From NCBI GenBank assembly GCA_038207625.1, contig JBBQZO010000005.1, positions 1 through 64,000 on the forward strand: a stretch of DNA of 64,000 nt. The letters run 5' to 3'. A model generated the notes under the pieces. The model had not been told where the DNA came from and ran no database searches. It saw only the letters and a program-made list of their open reading frames with translations. Of the stretch, positions 16,996-25,444 are shown in pieces (position 1 is the stretch's first letter; every line of letters starts with the position of its first letter). Position numbers and translations under genes: made by a program. Origin of the DNA: JBBQZO01 sp038207625 (GTDB lineage: Bacteria > Pseudomonadota > Gammaproteobacteria > Burkholderiales > Burkholderiaceae_D).

Positions 16996-17772
16996 TCACG
17001 AGAAAATACTCGTGCCGATACTCTTGCGGGCGCCCCGTTTGGGCGCGCTGCGCGAAGACGGAACCTGCTTGCGCAAGCGGTACAGCAGTTCCTTGGTCGA
17101 ACGCTGCAGGAAGGGCTGCTCGCCGTCCGGGTCGTCGTTAAATTCGGCGTCGGCCAAATCGCCGCTGTGGCGAAAGTCCGGAAACAGCTCGAACAGCGCG
17201 CGGTCCCAGCCGTCCTCATTGGCCTTGGCCAGCTCCAGCGCCAGCGGCACGATGTCGCTGTCGGTCGAGGTCAGGCCGGTGATGTACGGGCCCTTGGCGA
17301 GGATCTCGCCGGCCAGTTCCAGAATCTCCTTGGGCGCCATCGAGAACAGGATCGCGAACACAGTCGAACCCCAGTCGGTGTTGGACGCCTCCAGCAACAG
17401 CTCGGCGCGACGCTCTGCGTCGTCGGTCGAAAACACGATGCCGTGAATGTGCGCAAACAGCGCCTCGGCGATGCGCTCGGGATCGTCCTCGATCTGGTCG
17501 TCCGGCCAGGTGGCGGCGATGAACGCCAGACTGTCGGCCCAGGCTTTGGGCGGCACCAGCAGCGCCGCCAGCGACAGCTTGCCGCCGTCGAAGCCGGCCA
17601 GGTGCAGCGCCGTCACTTGCGGCTCAAGCGTGGCCAGCACCTCCGTCACGGCCAGGTCGCCGTGCTCGTCGGCGGCGTCCGAAAATGCTTGTTCTGCATG
17701 GGCCAGCGAGCCGGCCAGCACCAGTTCGGTCACATGCTTGCTCAGCGCGGGAAGGTTGCTTTTCTCTTGCAT
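16996..17772 (-). CDS. Unknown acidic protein of J-domain operon
   Basis: A 258-residue acidic helical protein, cytoplasmic by appearance, ending in a short basic tail (APKRGARKSIGTSIFS). Phrases such as ILAKGPYITGLTSTDSDIVPLALELAKANEDGWDRALFELFPDFRHSGDLADAEFNDD do not identify a family. ATG 17772 follows the previous stop by 2 nt, indicating translational coupling. Function unknown. A link to the J-domain chaperone is inferred from position only. Confidence 0.75.
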   Translation of the reverse strand: MQEKSNLPALSKHVTELVLAGSLAHAEQAFSDAADEHGDLAVTEVLATLEPQVTALHLAGFDGGKLSLAALLVPPKAWADSLAFIAATWPDDQIEDDPERIAEALFAHIHGIVFSTDDAERRAELLLEASNTDWGSTVFAILFSMAPKEILELAGEILAKGPYITGLTSTDSDIVPLALELAKANEDGWDRALFELFPDFRHSGDLADAEFNDDPDGEQPFLQRSTKELLYRLRKQVPSSRSAPKRGARKSIGTSIFS

Positions 17773-17774
17773 GA

Positions 17775-18272
17775 TCAGTCCTCGTCTTTGTCGAACATTT
17801 GCGCGAAATCGTCGGTGACATCGTCATCGTCATGCACGTCGTCGCCATCGTCGTTGGCCGACAGTTGTTCGAGCGACTGGTCGTCGTCGTCCCACTGGCG
17901 CGGATGCTTGAACAGGAAAGCGGTGATGATCGCCTGGCGTGCCAGCTCCGGATGGTTCTCCGTGATCGCGCTGTACATGGCCGCGCCGGCGCCGTCGCAG
18001 GCGGCCATCGCGAACACCGCGTCGTTGTTGCCCAATTCGTAGTCTTCGCTTTCGGCCAGCAGCCCTTTCGGATCGATGAAGCGGATCTGGTCGACCAGTG
18101 CGAAGCTCATCATGTTGACGTCTTCGATGCCCCCGCCGCTGGCGTATTCGCTGATCAATGCGTCGACCATCATCTTGTAGTTCTTGCGATTTGGCGGATC
18201 GCCCAAAATGCCGTCAATCTGGCCGCCAAGCTCGCGCGACTGGTAGGCAAATTCGGGGTGTACTTTTCTCAT
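17775..18272 (-). CDS. Unknown protein with poly-Asp tail, J-domain operon
   Basis: A 165-residue protein. It has an N-terminal helical region (MRKVHPEFAYQSRELGGQID) and a central segment LVDQIRFIDPKGLLAESEDYELGNNDAVFAMAACDGAG. The C-terminal 35 residues are extremely acidic (NDDGDDVHDDDDVTDDF). The start at 18272 is chosen because an upstream extension overlaps the J-protein tail. Acidic tails of this sort often bind basic partners or act as chaperone-like clients. That is speculation here. Confidence 0.75.
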   Translation of the reverse strand: MRKVHPEFAYQSRELGGQIDGILGDPPNRKNYKMMVDALISEYASGGGIEDVNMMSFALVDQIRFIDPKGLLAESEDYELGNNDAVFAMAACDGAGAAMYSAITENHPELARQAIITAFLFKHPRQWDDDDQSLEQLSANDDGDDVHDDDDVTDDFAQMFDKDED

Positions 18273-18343
18273 GTTCGTAGTTCCTGGTGGTGATGCGTGG
18301 TGCAGATGCCGCTCATGCCGTGATGCTTGCCGCCGTGTGCGGG

Positions 18344-18637
18344 TCAGGCCGGTGGCAGGTTCACGCCTTGCAGATTGAAGACCGAACGCCACAGGCCGTA
18401 GGCCTCGAGCTCGGCATCGAGGATGATGCGGTGGTTCAGGCTCTGGTTGTACTCGCCCCGTTTGACCGGGTCGGACAAGGTTTCGTAGGCCTTGGTGATG
18501 CTCTTGAAGCGCGCCTCGGCACCCGGCGCGTCATTGCGGTCCGGGTGAAAACGCATCGCCAGCGAGCGATAGATCTTTTTGATGTCGTCGTCGCTTGCAT
18601 TGGGGGCAACACCGAGGACATTGTATAAATTTTCCAT
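18344..18637 (-). CDS. Small J-domain (DnaJ-like) co-chaperone
   Basis: A 97-residue protein that is nearly all J domain: YNVLGVAPNASDDDIKKIYRSLAMRFHPDRNDAPGAEARFKSITKAYETLSDP, with the essential HPD tripeptide. A 30-residue tail follows, with no Gly/Phe region, zinc domain or client-binding domain. It should stimulate DnaK ATPase and deliver a specific client. GGAGATTCCTTT precedes ATG 18637. It leads the four-gene operon, so the three downstream unknowns are the obvious candidates for clients or partners. Confidence 0.88.
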   Translation of the reverse strand: MENLYNVLGVAPNASDDDIKKIYRSLAMRFHPDRNDAPGAEARFKSITKAYETLSDPVKRGEYNQSLNHRIILDAELEAYGLWRSVFNLQGVNLPPA

Positions 18638-18792
18638 AAAGGAATCTCCCGGCACAGCGCCAAAACAATAAAAACAGAATTATCCTATATAAAGGGCCGG
18701 ACAGGGCGCTGATGGGTGCGCGGCCGCGCCACGCCCGGCGATTTGGCCCGCCAGGGCCGCCCGGGCTGCGCTGGCAACGGTGTGCGCCCAGA

Positions 18793-18826
18793 TTGACGGC
18801 GGCAATTCTCACTGTCTACGGTAAAA
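18793..18826 (+). promoter_or_regulatory. Candidate glnS promoter
   Basis: TTGACG (18793-18798) is followed after about 18 nt by TACGGT, with an overlapping TAAAAT a few bases further on. Either box would place the transcript start near 18828-18836. That argues for translation from the ATG at 18861 rather than the one at 18837. Confidence 0.45.
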
Positions 18827-18860
18827 TGCAGCAACAATGACCAATCGACCGCAACTTCCC

Positions 18861-20624
18861 ATGAGCATAGACAACACCACGCCAGCGGCCCCCGCGCTGA
18901 CATCGAACTTTTTGCGCGCCATCGTCGAGGCCGACCTGGCCGCCGGCACCCACACCCGAGCCGGCCTGCCGAACGTGATCACCCGTTTTCCGCCCGAGCC
19001 GAACGGCTATCTGCACATCGGCCACGCCAAGTCGATCTGCCTGAACTTCGGGCTGGCGCGCGACTACCAGGGGCGCTGCAACCTGCGCTTTGACGACACC
19101 AATCCGGCCAAGGAAGAGCAGGAATACGTCGACACCATCATCGACAGCGTGCGCTGGCTCGGCTTCAACTGGGAGCAGCAAACTGCGAACGGTGTCGACA
19201 GCCATCTGCACTACGCGAGCGACTATTTCGAGCAGCTGTACCTGATGGCCGAGCACCTGATCGAGCTGGACCACGCGTATGTGGACAGCCAGAGCGCCGA
19301 CGACATGGCCGCCAACCGCGGCAATTTCACCCAGGCCGGCACCAATTCGCCATTTCGCAATCGCCCGCGCGAGGAATCGCTGGCGCTGTTTCGGGCCATG
19401 CGCGCCGGCCAGTTCAAGGACGGCGAACACATCTTGCGCGCCAAGGTCAGCGAAGACGCGATGGCCTCGCCGAACATGAACCTGCGCGACCCGGCCATCT
19501 ACCGGATCCGCCATGCGCACCACCACCGCACCGGCGACGCCTGGTGCATCTATCCGATGTACGACTACACGCACCCGATTTCGGACGCGCTCGAACAGAT
19601 CACCCACTCGATCTGCACACTCGAATTCCAGGACCACCGCCCGTTCTACGACTGGCTGCTGGCCACGCTGGCCGACGGCGGCTTCCTGCCGCAGCCGGTG
19701 CCGCACCAGTTCGAGTTTGCCCGCCTGAACCTGACGTATGTCGTCACCAGCAAGCGCAAGCTGCGCGAACTGGTTGACGAGCACATCGTCGACGGCTGGG
19801 ACGATCCGCGCATGCCCACCATCGTCGGCCTGCGCCGGCGCGGTTTCACGCCTGAGTCGATCCAGCTGTTTTGCGAGCGCATCGGCGTGACCAAGTCGGA
19901 CGGCTGGATCGACATGAGCACGCTCGAAGGCTGCCTGCGCGAGGATTTGGACCCGAAGGCGCCGCGCGCCACTGCCGTATTGCGCCCCTTGAAACTGGTG
20001 ATCGACAACTTCCCGGCCGGCCAGAGCGTCGAATGCAGCTCGCCCGTGCATCCGCACTTCCCCGAGCGCGGCCTGCGCACCTTCCCGATCACCAACACGC
20101 TGTGGATCGAGCAGGATGACTTCATGGAAGTGCCGGTCAAAGGTTACTTCCGCCTGTATCCGCCCATTGGCGAGGCGCCCGGCAGCAAAGTGCGGCTGCG
20201 CTACGGCTATGTGATCGAATGCACCGGCTACGAAAAAGACGCCGACGGGCGCGTCGTGGCAGTCCATTGCAACTACTTCGCCGACAGCAAATCGGGCACC
20301 GAAGGCAGCGCCAATTACAAGGTCAAGGGCAATATCCACTGGGTCAGCGCGGCCACCGCGGTGAGCGCCGAAGTGCGCCTGTACGAGCGCCTGTTCACCG
20401 ATCCGCAACCGGACGCAGGCGGCAAGGACTTCAAACTGGCGCTCAACCCGAACGCCAAGGAAGTCGTGCAAGCCTATCTGGAACCGGGCATGGCCGCAGC
20501 CGAAGCCGATCAGCGCTTCCAGTTCGAGCGGCACGGCTACTTCGTGGCCGACCGCGTCGACAGCGCACCCGGCCAACCGGTGTTCAACCGGGTCACAACC
20601 TTGAAGGACAGCTTTACCAAGTAG
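18861..20624 (+). CDS. glnS: Glutaminyl-tRNA synthetase
   Basis: A class I aminoacyl-tRNA synthetase charging tRNA-Gln. HIGH at residues 52-55 lies within PEPNGYLHIGHAKSICLNFGLA. The KMSKS-equivalent VTSKRKLR starts near 295. GlnRS-specific stretches include RFDDTNPAKEEQEYVD and the C-terminal beta-barrel anticodon-binding region. At 587 residues it is slightly longer than the E. coli enzyme (about 554). An in-frame ATG at 18837 would add eight residues, but it lies too near the predicted transcript start. A strong terminator follows. It is transcribed away from the J-domain operon. Confidence 0.96.
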   Translation: MSIDNTTPAAPALTSNFLRAIVEADLAAGTHTRAGLPNVITRFPPEPNGYLHIGHAKSICLNFGLARDYQGRCNLRFDDTNPAKEEQEYVDTIIDSVRWLGFNWEQQTANGVDSHLHYASDYFEQLYLMAEHLIELDHAYVDSQSADDMAANRGNFTQAGTNSPFRNRPREESLALFRAMRAGQFKDGEHILRAKVSEDAMASPNMNLRDPAIYRIRHAHHHRTGDAWCIYPMYDYTHPISDALEQITHSICTLEFQDHRPFYDWLLATLADGGFLPQPVPHQFEFARLNLTYVVTSKRKLRELVDEHIVDGWDDPRMPTIVGLRRRGFTPESIQLFCERIGVTKSDGWIDMSTLEGCLREDLDPKAPRATAVLRPLKLVIDNFPAGQSVECSSPVHPHFPERGLRTFPITNTLWIEQDDFMEVPVKGYFRLYPPIGEAPGSKVRLRYGYVIECTGYEKDADGRVVAVHCNYFADSKSGTEGSANYKVKGNIHWVSAATAVSAEVRLYERLFTDPQPDAGGKDFKLALNPNAKEVVQAYLEPGMAAAEADQRFQFERHGYFVADRVDSAPGQPVFNRVTTLKDSFTK

Positions 20625-20649
20625 CCAGCCGCGCTGGCGCACCACGCAA

Positions 20650-20671
20650 CCCGCCGCGGCGGGTTTTTTTT
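20650..20671 (+). terminator. Rho-independent terminator of glnS
   Basis: The self-complementary CCCGCC-GC-GGCGGG stem is followed by eight T (20664-20671), 25 nt after the glnS stop. Confidence 0.92.
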
Positions 20672-20712
20672 CGTCACGCCATTGTTAAGAATTGCAAAAC
20701 AACAAGAATGCC

Positions 20713-20742
20713 TTGACTGGAAATGGTAACTGTTTGTATATT
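20713..20742 (+). promoter_or_regulatory. Promoter of CHASE-domain kinase
   Basis: TTGACT (20713-20718), 18 nt, TATATT (20737-20742) lies in an AT-rich strip between the glnS terminator and the kinase start at 20809. Confidence 0.6.
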
Positions 20743-20808
20743 TGACTAACCATTAGTAGTTTAAGAAATGTTTATTCCGCCTAAACGCACGCCCGACTAG
20801 CGACGCCC

Positions 20809-22668
20809 ATGCACTCTTTGTTCAACCCCGGCAATCTGCTTGCGCCCAGGAAACCTGCCTGGTGGAGCGGCTTGCTGTTGTCGTTCGGGGTCGCGCTGCT
20901 GTTCTACATGGCCACATCCGCATCGATCGAACACGATGCCGGCGAACGCTTCGAGAACATGGCACGCAACACCCAGTACACCATCAACGCTAAGATCAAG
21001 TCGTACACCGACGTGATGCGCGGCGCCGCCAGTCTGCTGCAAAACGGCGCGCCGACCACCCGCGCCCAGTTCCAGCGCTACGTGACGGGACTGGATCTGC
21101 CCAAGCATTTTCCGGCCATGGAAACGGTCAATTTCGCCCTTGCGCTGAGCGCACAACAGCTGCCCGCGTTCGAAGCTGCCATGCGCGCCGACAGCTCGCT
21201 GGCCAGCGACGGCTACCCGCCCTATCAGCTCAAGCCGCCCGGCGCGCGCGCGCGCTACGCGATCCTGGTGTTCGTCGAACCGATCGCGGTGGTGCATGAG
21301 CGCTTCGGCTTCGATATCGAAACCAGAGCCGGCGCCTCGCTGGCCGAATCGCGCGACACCGGCGAACTGTCGGTGACGGGCGTACCGATCATGCTCCCAT
21401 CGCGCCCGCAGCATGTGGGCATGGCGATGCGCCTGCCCGTCTACCGGGCCGGCGCGCCGACCTCGAACGTGGCCGAGCGGCGCGCCGCCTACACCGGCTC
21501 GGTGGGCATCGGCTTTAGCCTGTACACGCTGATCGGCAGCGTCCTGGGCGACTCGCCCAATAACACGTTCAGGCTGGCGCTGTACGACGGCGGCAAGTAC
21601 AGCGGCACGCCCGATCTGACGCACCAAGCGGGCGACCGCCCGCTGTTTAGCAACGTGCCCGCCAACGATCCCAGGCTGGCCGTCGGGGGCGCGTTCCAGC
21701 GGCCGGAATTTACGCTCACGCTGCCGATCGACTACAACGGTCGCTTGTGGAAAGCCCATTTCAGCGTCGACAAGAACGCGCTGTACACCCGTTTCGATCA
21801 CTACTTTCCGTGGCTGTCGATGCTGGCCGGCTTCATCAGCACGATGTTGATTTACGCCTTGTTCTACACGCTGAGCTCATCGCGTCTGCGCGCCGTGACG
21901 ATGGCCAAGGACATGACCAAGGAATTGCGCGACAGTCAGGCCAGTTTGCAGCTGTCGCATCATCAGCTGCGCGAACTGGCCGCCCACGCCGACCAGATCA
22001 AGGAACAGGAACGCAAGCGCATCGCGCGCGAGATTCACGACGATCTGGGACAGAACCTGCTGGTGCTACGCATCGAAGCCGATATCCTGGCCTCACGCAC
22101 GGGCGCGCGCCACCCGCGCCTGCATGCGCGCGCGCGCGCCACGCTGGACCAGATCGATTCGACCATTAAAAGCGTGCGCCAGATCATCAACGACCTGCGC
22201 CCCAATGTGCTCGATCTGGGACTGGCGGCGGCCGTCGACTGGCAAATCGGCGAGTTCCGGCGCCGCACCGGCATCGTCTGCGAGCAGACCAATTACCACA
22301 GCGACATCACGCTCAACGATCGCTGCGCGACCGCTTTTTTTCGCATCTTGCAGGAGTCACTCAACAATGTGTCGCGCCACGCCGAGGCGAGCCGGGTCCA
22401 GGTGTCGCTGACGCTGATCGATGGCCGGCTGGCCATGATGATCAGCGACAACGGGGTCGGCCTGCAGGCAAACGAGCGCAACAAAGTTGGCTCGTTCGGT
22501 CTGGTCGGCATCGAGGAACGCATCCGCATCCTGGGCGGCACGTTTTCAATCATCAGCAGCCCAGGCGCCGGCACCACGGTGTACGTGTCGGTGCCGTTCC
22601 AGGCCACCGAAGCGGACGCCCAGCCGCTGGACGGGCCATACGGCGACGACATCTTCGCCGTCATCTGA
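20809..22668 (+). CDS. CHASE-domain sensor histidine kinase (NarX/UhpB-type core)
   Basis: A 619-residue membrane kinase. TM1 is about residues 22-40. An extracytoplasmic CHASE domain covers about 70-260 (FQRYVTGLDLPKHFPAMETVNFA, GYPPYQLKPPG). TM2 is about 337-358. A coiled linker leads to the HisKA_3 dimerisation motif RKRIAREIHDDLGQNLLVLRIE with His410. The HATPase domain ends in DNGVGLQANE and GSFGLVGIEERIRILGG. No response regulator is adjacent, so it is an orphan and its partner should be a LuxR-type regulator elsewhere. CHASE domains bind small ligands. The ligand here is unknown. Confidence 0.9.
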   Translation: MHSLFNPGNLLAPRKPAWWSGLLLSFGVALLFYMATSASIEHDAGERFENMARNTQYTINAKIKSYTDVMRGAASLLQNGAPTTRAQFQRYVTGLDLPKHFPAMETVNFALALSAQQLPAFEAAMRADSSLASDGYPPYQLKPPGARARYAILVFVEPIAVVHERFGFDIETRAGASLAESRDTGELSVTGVPIMLPSRPQHVGMAMRLPVYRAGAPTSNVAERRAAYTGSVGIGFSLYTLIGSVLGDSPNNTFRLALYDGGKYSGTPDLTHQAGDRPLFSNVPANDPRLAVGGAFQRPEFTLTLPIDYNGRLWKAHFSVDKNALYTRFDHYFPWLSMLAGFISTMLIYALFYTLSSSRLRAVTMAKDMTKELRDSQASLQLSHHQLRELAAHADQIKEQERKRIAREIHDDLGQNLLVLRIEADILASRTGARHPRLHARARATLDQIDSTIKSVRQIINDLRPNVLDLGLAAAVDWQIGEFRRRTGIVCEQTNYHSDITLNDRCATAFFRILQESLNNVSRHAEASRVQVSLTLIDGRLAMMISDNGVGLQANERNKVGSFGLVGIEERIRILGGTFSIISSPGAGTTVYVSVPFQATEADAQPLDGPYGDDIFAVI

Positions 22669-22974
22669 GCCCTTCGGGCCCGACGAAACTCCTACCAGCC
22701 CCGTCGGACGACACGGCACGGCGTAGGAATCTACTGACGCAATGTTTGATCTAACGCAAACATGACCATTCCCTCATCCCCGAAAATGATTTCCGATGCT
22801 TTCGCTCAACACGTTGCAGCGTGTTGAGTTCTTTTAAGCTGCCGCCGCGCCCTCCCCGCGCAGACATCCGCCCGCCCCGCCAAGGAGAATCAGACTGCCA
22901 CCAGGAAGGCTGCCACGCTGAAGGCATATTCGAAACCAACAATCACAATTTAACTTTTACAGAAGGAGAAACTC
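22669..22974. other. Intergenic region between kinase and GRDP-like pair
   Basis: No gene seen. It holds a hairpin at 22805-22836 (listed) and the AT-rich leader of the next gene (22930-22974) with AGAAGGAG just before its ATG. Confidence 0.6.
22805..22836 (+). terminator. Hairpin, probable terminator
   Basis: Perfect arms CTCAACACG (22805-22813) and CGTGTTGAG (22820-22828) enclose a 6-nt loop and are followed by TTCTTTT. It lies 137 nt past the kinase stop. Confidence 0.6.
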
Positions 22975-23703
22975 ATGATCTCGAATGATGAATTCAAGGC
23001 CATCGCCGCATTGGATCTCGACCCCATCAAGGTCAAACTGATGCATCGTGAGTCGGGCGAAGGCTGGAGCCTGGCCAAGGCAAACGCGATGGAGATTGAA
23101 TATCGCCGCTTCCTGTTCCTGATGAAAAAATTCCCTCACGAGCAGACCGCGCCACTGGTCGACGTCGACACCTTCTGGCATTACCACATTCTCGACACGA
23201 TGAAATATGCGGTCGATTGCGAAGCCGTGTTCGGCCATTTCCTGCATCACTTTCCCTACATCGGCATGCGCGGCGAGGACGATGTTGAACTGCATCAGCG
23301 CAGCGCCGCACGCATGCAAGAACTGTACGAGAGCACGTTCGGGGTGGCCTATCTGCGCGCCGCGCCAGCGACTGGCGAAGCCGACCGCGCCTACTGCGGC
23401 ATGGCCAATGCCAGCGCATATTGCGGCATCGCCAATGCCAGCGCGGATCGCGGCACGGCTACGCCAACGTCTGCTTACCGCATGATGGACGCGCCAGCGG
23501 CGAGCGCGGCGCCAACTGCCGTTGCGGCCTATTGCGGCATCGCCGCAACAGGGGCGTCACCGGCGTCCTATTACAGCAAGGCAATACAAGCGTCGTATTT
23601 CAACATTGCCGCGAAGGCCGCGTACTGCGGCATCACAGCGAACGCCGCTGGTGAACACAGCCGTTTCAATGCCCAGCGTCCGACACTGGCCATGGCCGCC
23701 TAA
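22975..23703 (+). CDS. GRDP-like protein with decayed A-Y-C-G nonapeptide repeats (copy 1)
   Basis: A 242-residue protein with AAGGAG before ATG 22975. Residues 1-125 resemble the glycine-rich-domain-protein-like (GRDP-like) family: LDLDPIKVKLMHRESGEGW, YRRFLFLMKKFP, then VDVDTFWHYHILDTMKY and FGHFLHHFPYIGMRGE, rich in His and Asp. From about residue 138 the sequence is a low-complexity array with four intact AYCG units (AYCGMANAS, AYCGIANAS, AYCGIAATG, AYCGITANA) among degenerate relatives (ADRGTATPT, YYSKAIQAS, YFNIAAKA). No signal peptide. Function unknown. It is a paralogue of the gene at 24155. A terminator follows. Confidence 0.85.
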   Translation: MISNDEFKAIAALDLDPIKVKLMHRESGEGWSLAKANAMEIEYRRFLFLMKKFPHEQTAPLVDVDTFWHYHILDTMKYAVDCEAVFGHFLHHFPYIGMRGEDDVELHQRSAARMQELYESTFGVAYLRAAPATGEADRAYCGMANASAYCGIANASADRGTATPTSAYRMMDAPAASAAPTAVAAYCGIAATGASPASYYSKAIQASYFNIAAKAAYCGITANAAGEHSRFNAQRPTLAMAA

Positions 23704-24154
23704 GTAGTCGTCACCGCGCACCGCACAGCATCGCTCCCCGCACGCCGGACCAGTTCCGGCGTTTTTTCGTGCTGCTGCCATGCAAGCAAACAGCGCCGCG
23801 GCGGCGCCGCCTTGGCCGCCACACCCGTCATCGCATCGCCATTTTGCGTGTTAATCATGCTTGCATGAACACCATTTAATTTCAGCAACCTTTGAATATA
23901 CTGTGTAAAGTCCCCGATACCTTGTGACGCCCGGCGTTGACAAAATTGCTGACAGGCATCAATCGAGTGCAGGTGGGTGGCGGCGGAATGCCGCACTTTC
24001 CACTATCGTTCATTGTGTTCTCCATGCGACATTGGGGGCCACGGTTCCAGTTACCAGTCCACCTCTGCATGCGCCCCACACCGGACCTCAGCGCGTACTG
24101 CGATACCAGCTTTGCCATTCAACCGACGCTTCCCCACGTAAAGGAACTTCAATC
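23704..24154. other. Intergenic region between the GRDP-like paralogues
   Basis: It begins with the terminator of copy 1. The rest has no supported gene. It is less GC-rich than its surroundings (around 23850-23960) and presumably carries a separate promoter for copy 2, whose AAGGAA ribosome site lies at 24141-24146. No clear -35/-10 pair was fixed. Confidence 0.55.
23742..23767 (+). terminator. Rho-independent terminator of GRDP-like copy 1
   Basis: Arms ACGCCGGA (23742-23749) and TCCGGCGT (23755-23762) run into six T, 39 nt after the stop. Confidence 0.88.
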
Positions 24155-24916
24155 ATGCATGCAAATGAACACGACGCGGCCATTGCCGACCTCGACCTCG
24201 CCCCGATCAAGCTCAAGCTGATGCACCGTGCCTCCGGCGAAGGCTGGACGCTGGGCAAGGCCAACGCGGTGGAACGTGAATACCGGCGCTTCCTGACATT
24301 GATGAAGATGTTTCCAGCCGAGCCGACGGCGCCGCTGGTGGACGTCGATATTTTCTGGCACTACCATATTCTCGACACGATGAAATACGCGGCCGACTGC
24401 GCCGTCGTGTTTGGCTATTTCCTGCACCATTTCCCCTACGTGGGAATGCGCGGCGAAGCCGATGAGCAAGCCCGTCAGGCACATGGTGTTCGCATGAAAC
24501 AGTTGTACGAGCAAACCTTTGGCGAGCCCTACCTGCCCGATGTGGCGGGCGCACCGACCAACGCCTATTGCGGCGCGGCAGGAACCGTCGCTTACTGCGG
24601 CGCCACTGCCAACGCGGCTTATTGCGGGGCCACCGCCAAGGCAGCCTACTGCGGAGCCGCAGCGACGCCGGCATATTGTGGCGCCAATGCAAATGCGGCC
24701 TATTGCGGGGCCACTGCCACGACGGCGTATTGCGGAGCTGCAACGGCGGCGGCGTATTGCGGAGCCGCAACGGCGGCGGCCTACTGCGGCGCCGCAACGA
24801 CGGCCGCCTACTGCGGCGCGAGTGCGCTCAGCGCACCGACCGATCAGCATGCCCGCAACGCTAGCGGCAATGCGCATGTTTATGCTGAACGGCCCCGCCT
24901 CGACGGCGCGAGCTAG
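24155..24916 (+). CDS. GRDP-like protein with ten perfect A-Y-C-G-x5 repeats (copy 2)
   Basis: A 253-residue paralogue of the gene at 22975, starting at the ATG after AAGGAACTTCAATC. Residues 1-130 repeat the GRDP-like module (LDLAPIKLKLMHRASGEGW, VDVDIFWHYHILDTMKYAADC, FGYFLHHFPYVGMRGE). Residues 137-226 are ten exact nine-residue repeats with the consensus A-Y-C-G-A-x-x-x-x, each having Cys at position 3, small residues elsewhere, and only one charged residue in the array. A short Ala/Asn/Arg tail follows. Cytoplasmic by sequence. The array could bind metal, crosslink, or be post-translationally modified. All three are inference. Confidence 0.87.
   Translation: MHANEHDAAIADLDLAPIKLKLMHRASGEGWTLGKANAVEREYRRFLTLMKMFPAEPTAPLVDVDIFWHYHILDTMKYAADCAVVFGYFLHHFPYVGMRGEADEQARQAHGVRMKQLYEQTFGEPYLPDVAGAPTNAYCGAAGTVAYCGATANAAYCGATAKAAYCGAAATPAYCGANANAAYCGATATTAYCGAATAAAYCGAATAAAYCGAATTAAYCGASALSAPTDQHARNASGNAHVYAERPRLDGAS
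24563..24832 (+). repeat. Ten 27-bp coding repeats (A-Y-C-G nonapeptide array)
   Basis: In-frame 27-bp units each start GCN TAY TGY GGN. Codon choice differs between units (tattgcggc, tactgcggc, tattgtggc, tattgcgga), so protein sequence is conserved better than DNA. That argues for selection on the peptide rather than recent slippage, except two adjacent units near 24740-24790 that are nearly identical. Confidence 0.93.
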
Positions 24917-25202
24917 GCGTGCGCTAACTGGGCCGATCATGCGGCGCGAGCGCGTTTCCAGGCTTGCGCCGCAGCACAGGGCGGGCGTGTCGCGCGTCGG
25001 CGCCGCGATCACTGCGATCGCGGCGCCGACGCGCGCACCATCGCAAGCGGCTGTTGCGTCACTTGCTATTTTTAGTGCCCTACTGAAAGTTTTTTCAGGA
25101 ATTTGCGCTAAAATAGCAGCTAAGAAAACGCATTGCGTACGTCGCATGATGCGCTCAACAAGCCCAGGCGCATGCCTGCGGCCAACCCACATCGAGGCCT
25201 CT

Positions 25203-25379
25203 ATGGCAGTCAACGCTATTACATCGAACAACGTCCCCGCCGCCGCTGCGGCGCCCAATCCCGCTACCCGGATCGACAAGCCGATCGAAAAGAGCGTCGA
25301 ACCAGCCCCCCAGGCTGTCGCACCGAGCGTCAATACCAGTGGTCAGACCACCGGCACCACCATCAGCACATCGGCCTGA
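25203..25379 (+). CDS. Small hypothetical protein (58 aa), Ala/Pro/Thr-rich
   Basis: ATG 25203 has GAGG six bases upstream and follows an AT-rich strip with CGCTAAAATAGC (about 25105-25117) that could be a promoter. The product begins MAVNAITSNNVPAAAAAP and ends TTGTTISTSA. It is polar and low-complexity, with no hydrophobic segment. It resembles in style the small Ala/Thr-rich N-terminus of the DUF5610 protein at 34267-34905, but no homology is claimed. It may be a real small gene. The composition leaves doubt. Confidence 0.4.
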   Translation: MAVNAITSNNVPAAAAAPNPATRIDKPIEKSVEPAPQAVAPSVNTSGQTTGTTISTSA

Positions 25380-25444
25380 ACGTTCGCACCGGCGCACGCA
25401 AGCCATCCGGTCGGCCAGGCCGCCCGGATCGGCAAGAGCGCCGC

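Noticed and set aside
18816..20645. Long minus-strand frame opposite glnS
   Set aside because: glnS has the HIGH motif and full family sequence. The opposite frame is compositionally odd and lacks a ribosome site.
20672..22668. Response regulator partner for the CHASE kinase
   Set aside because: Neighbouring genes on both sides are complete and unrelated. The kinase is an orphan.
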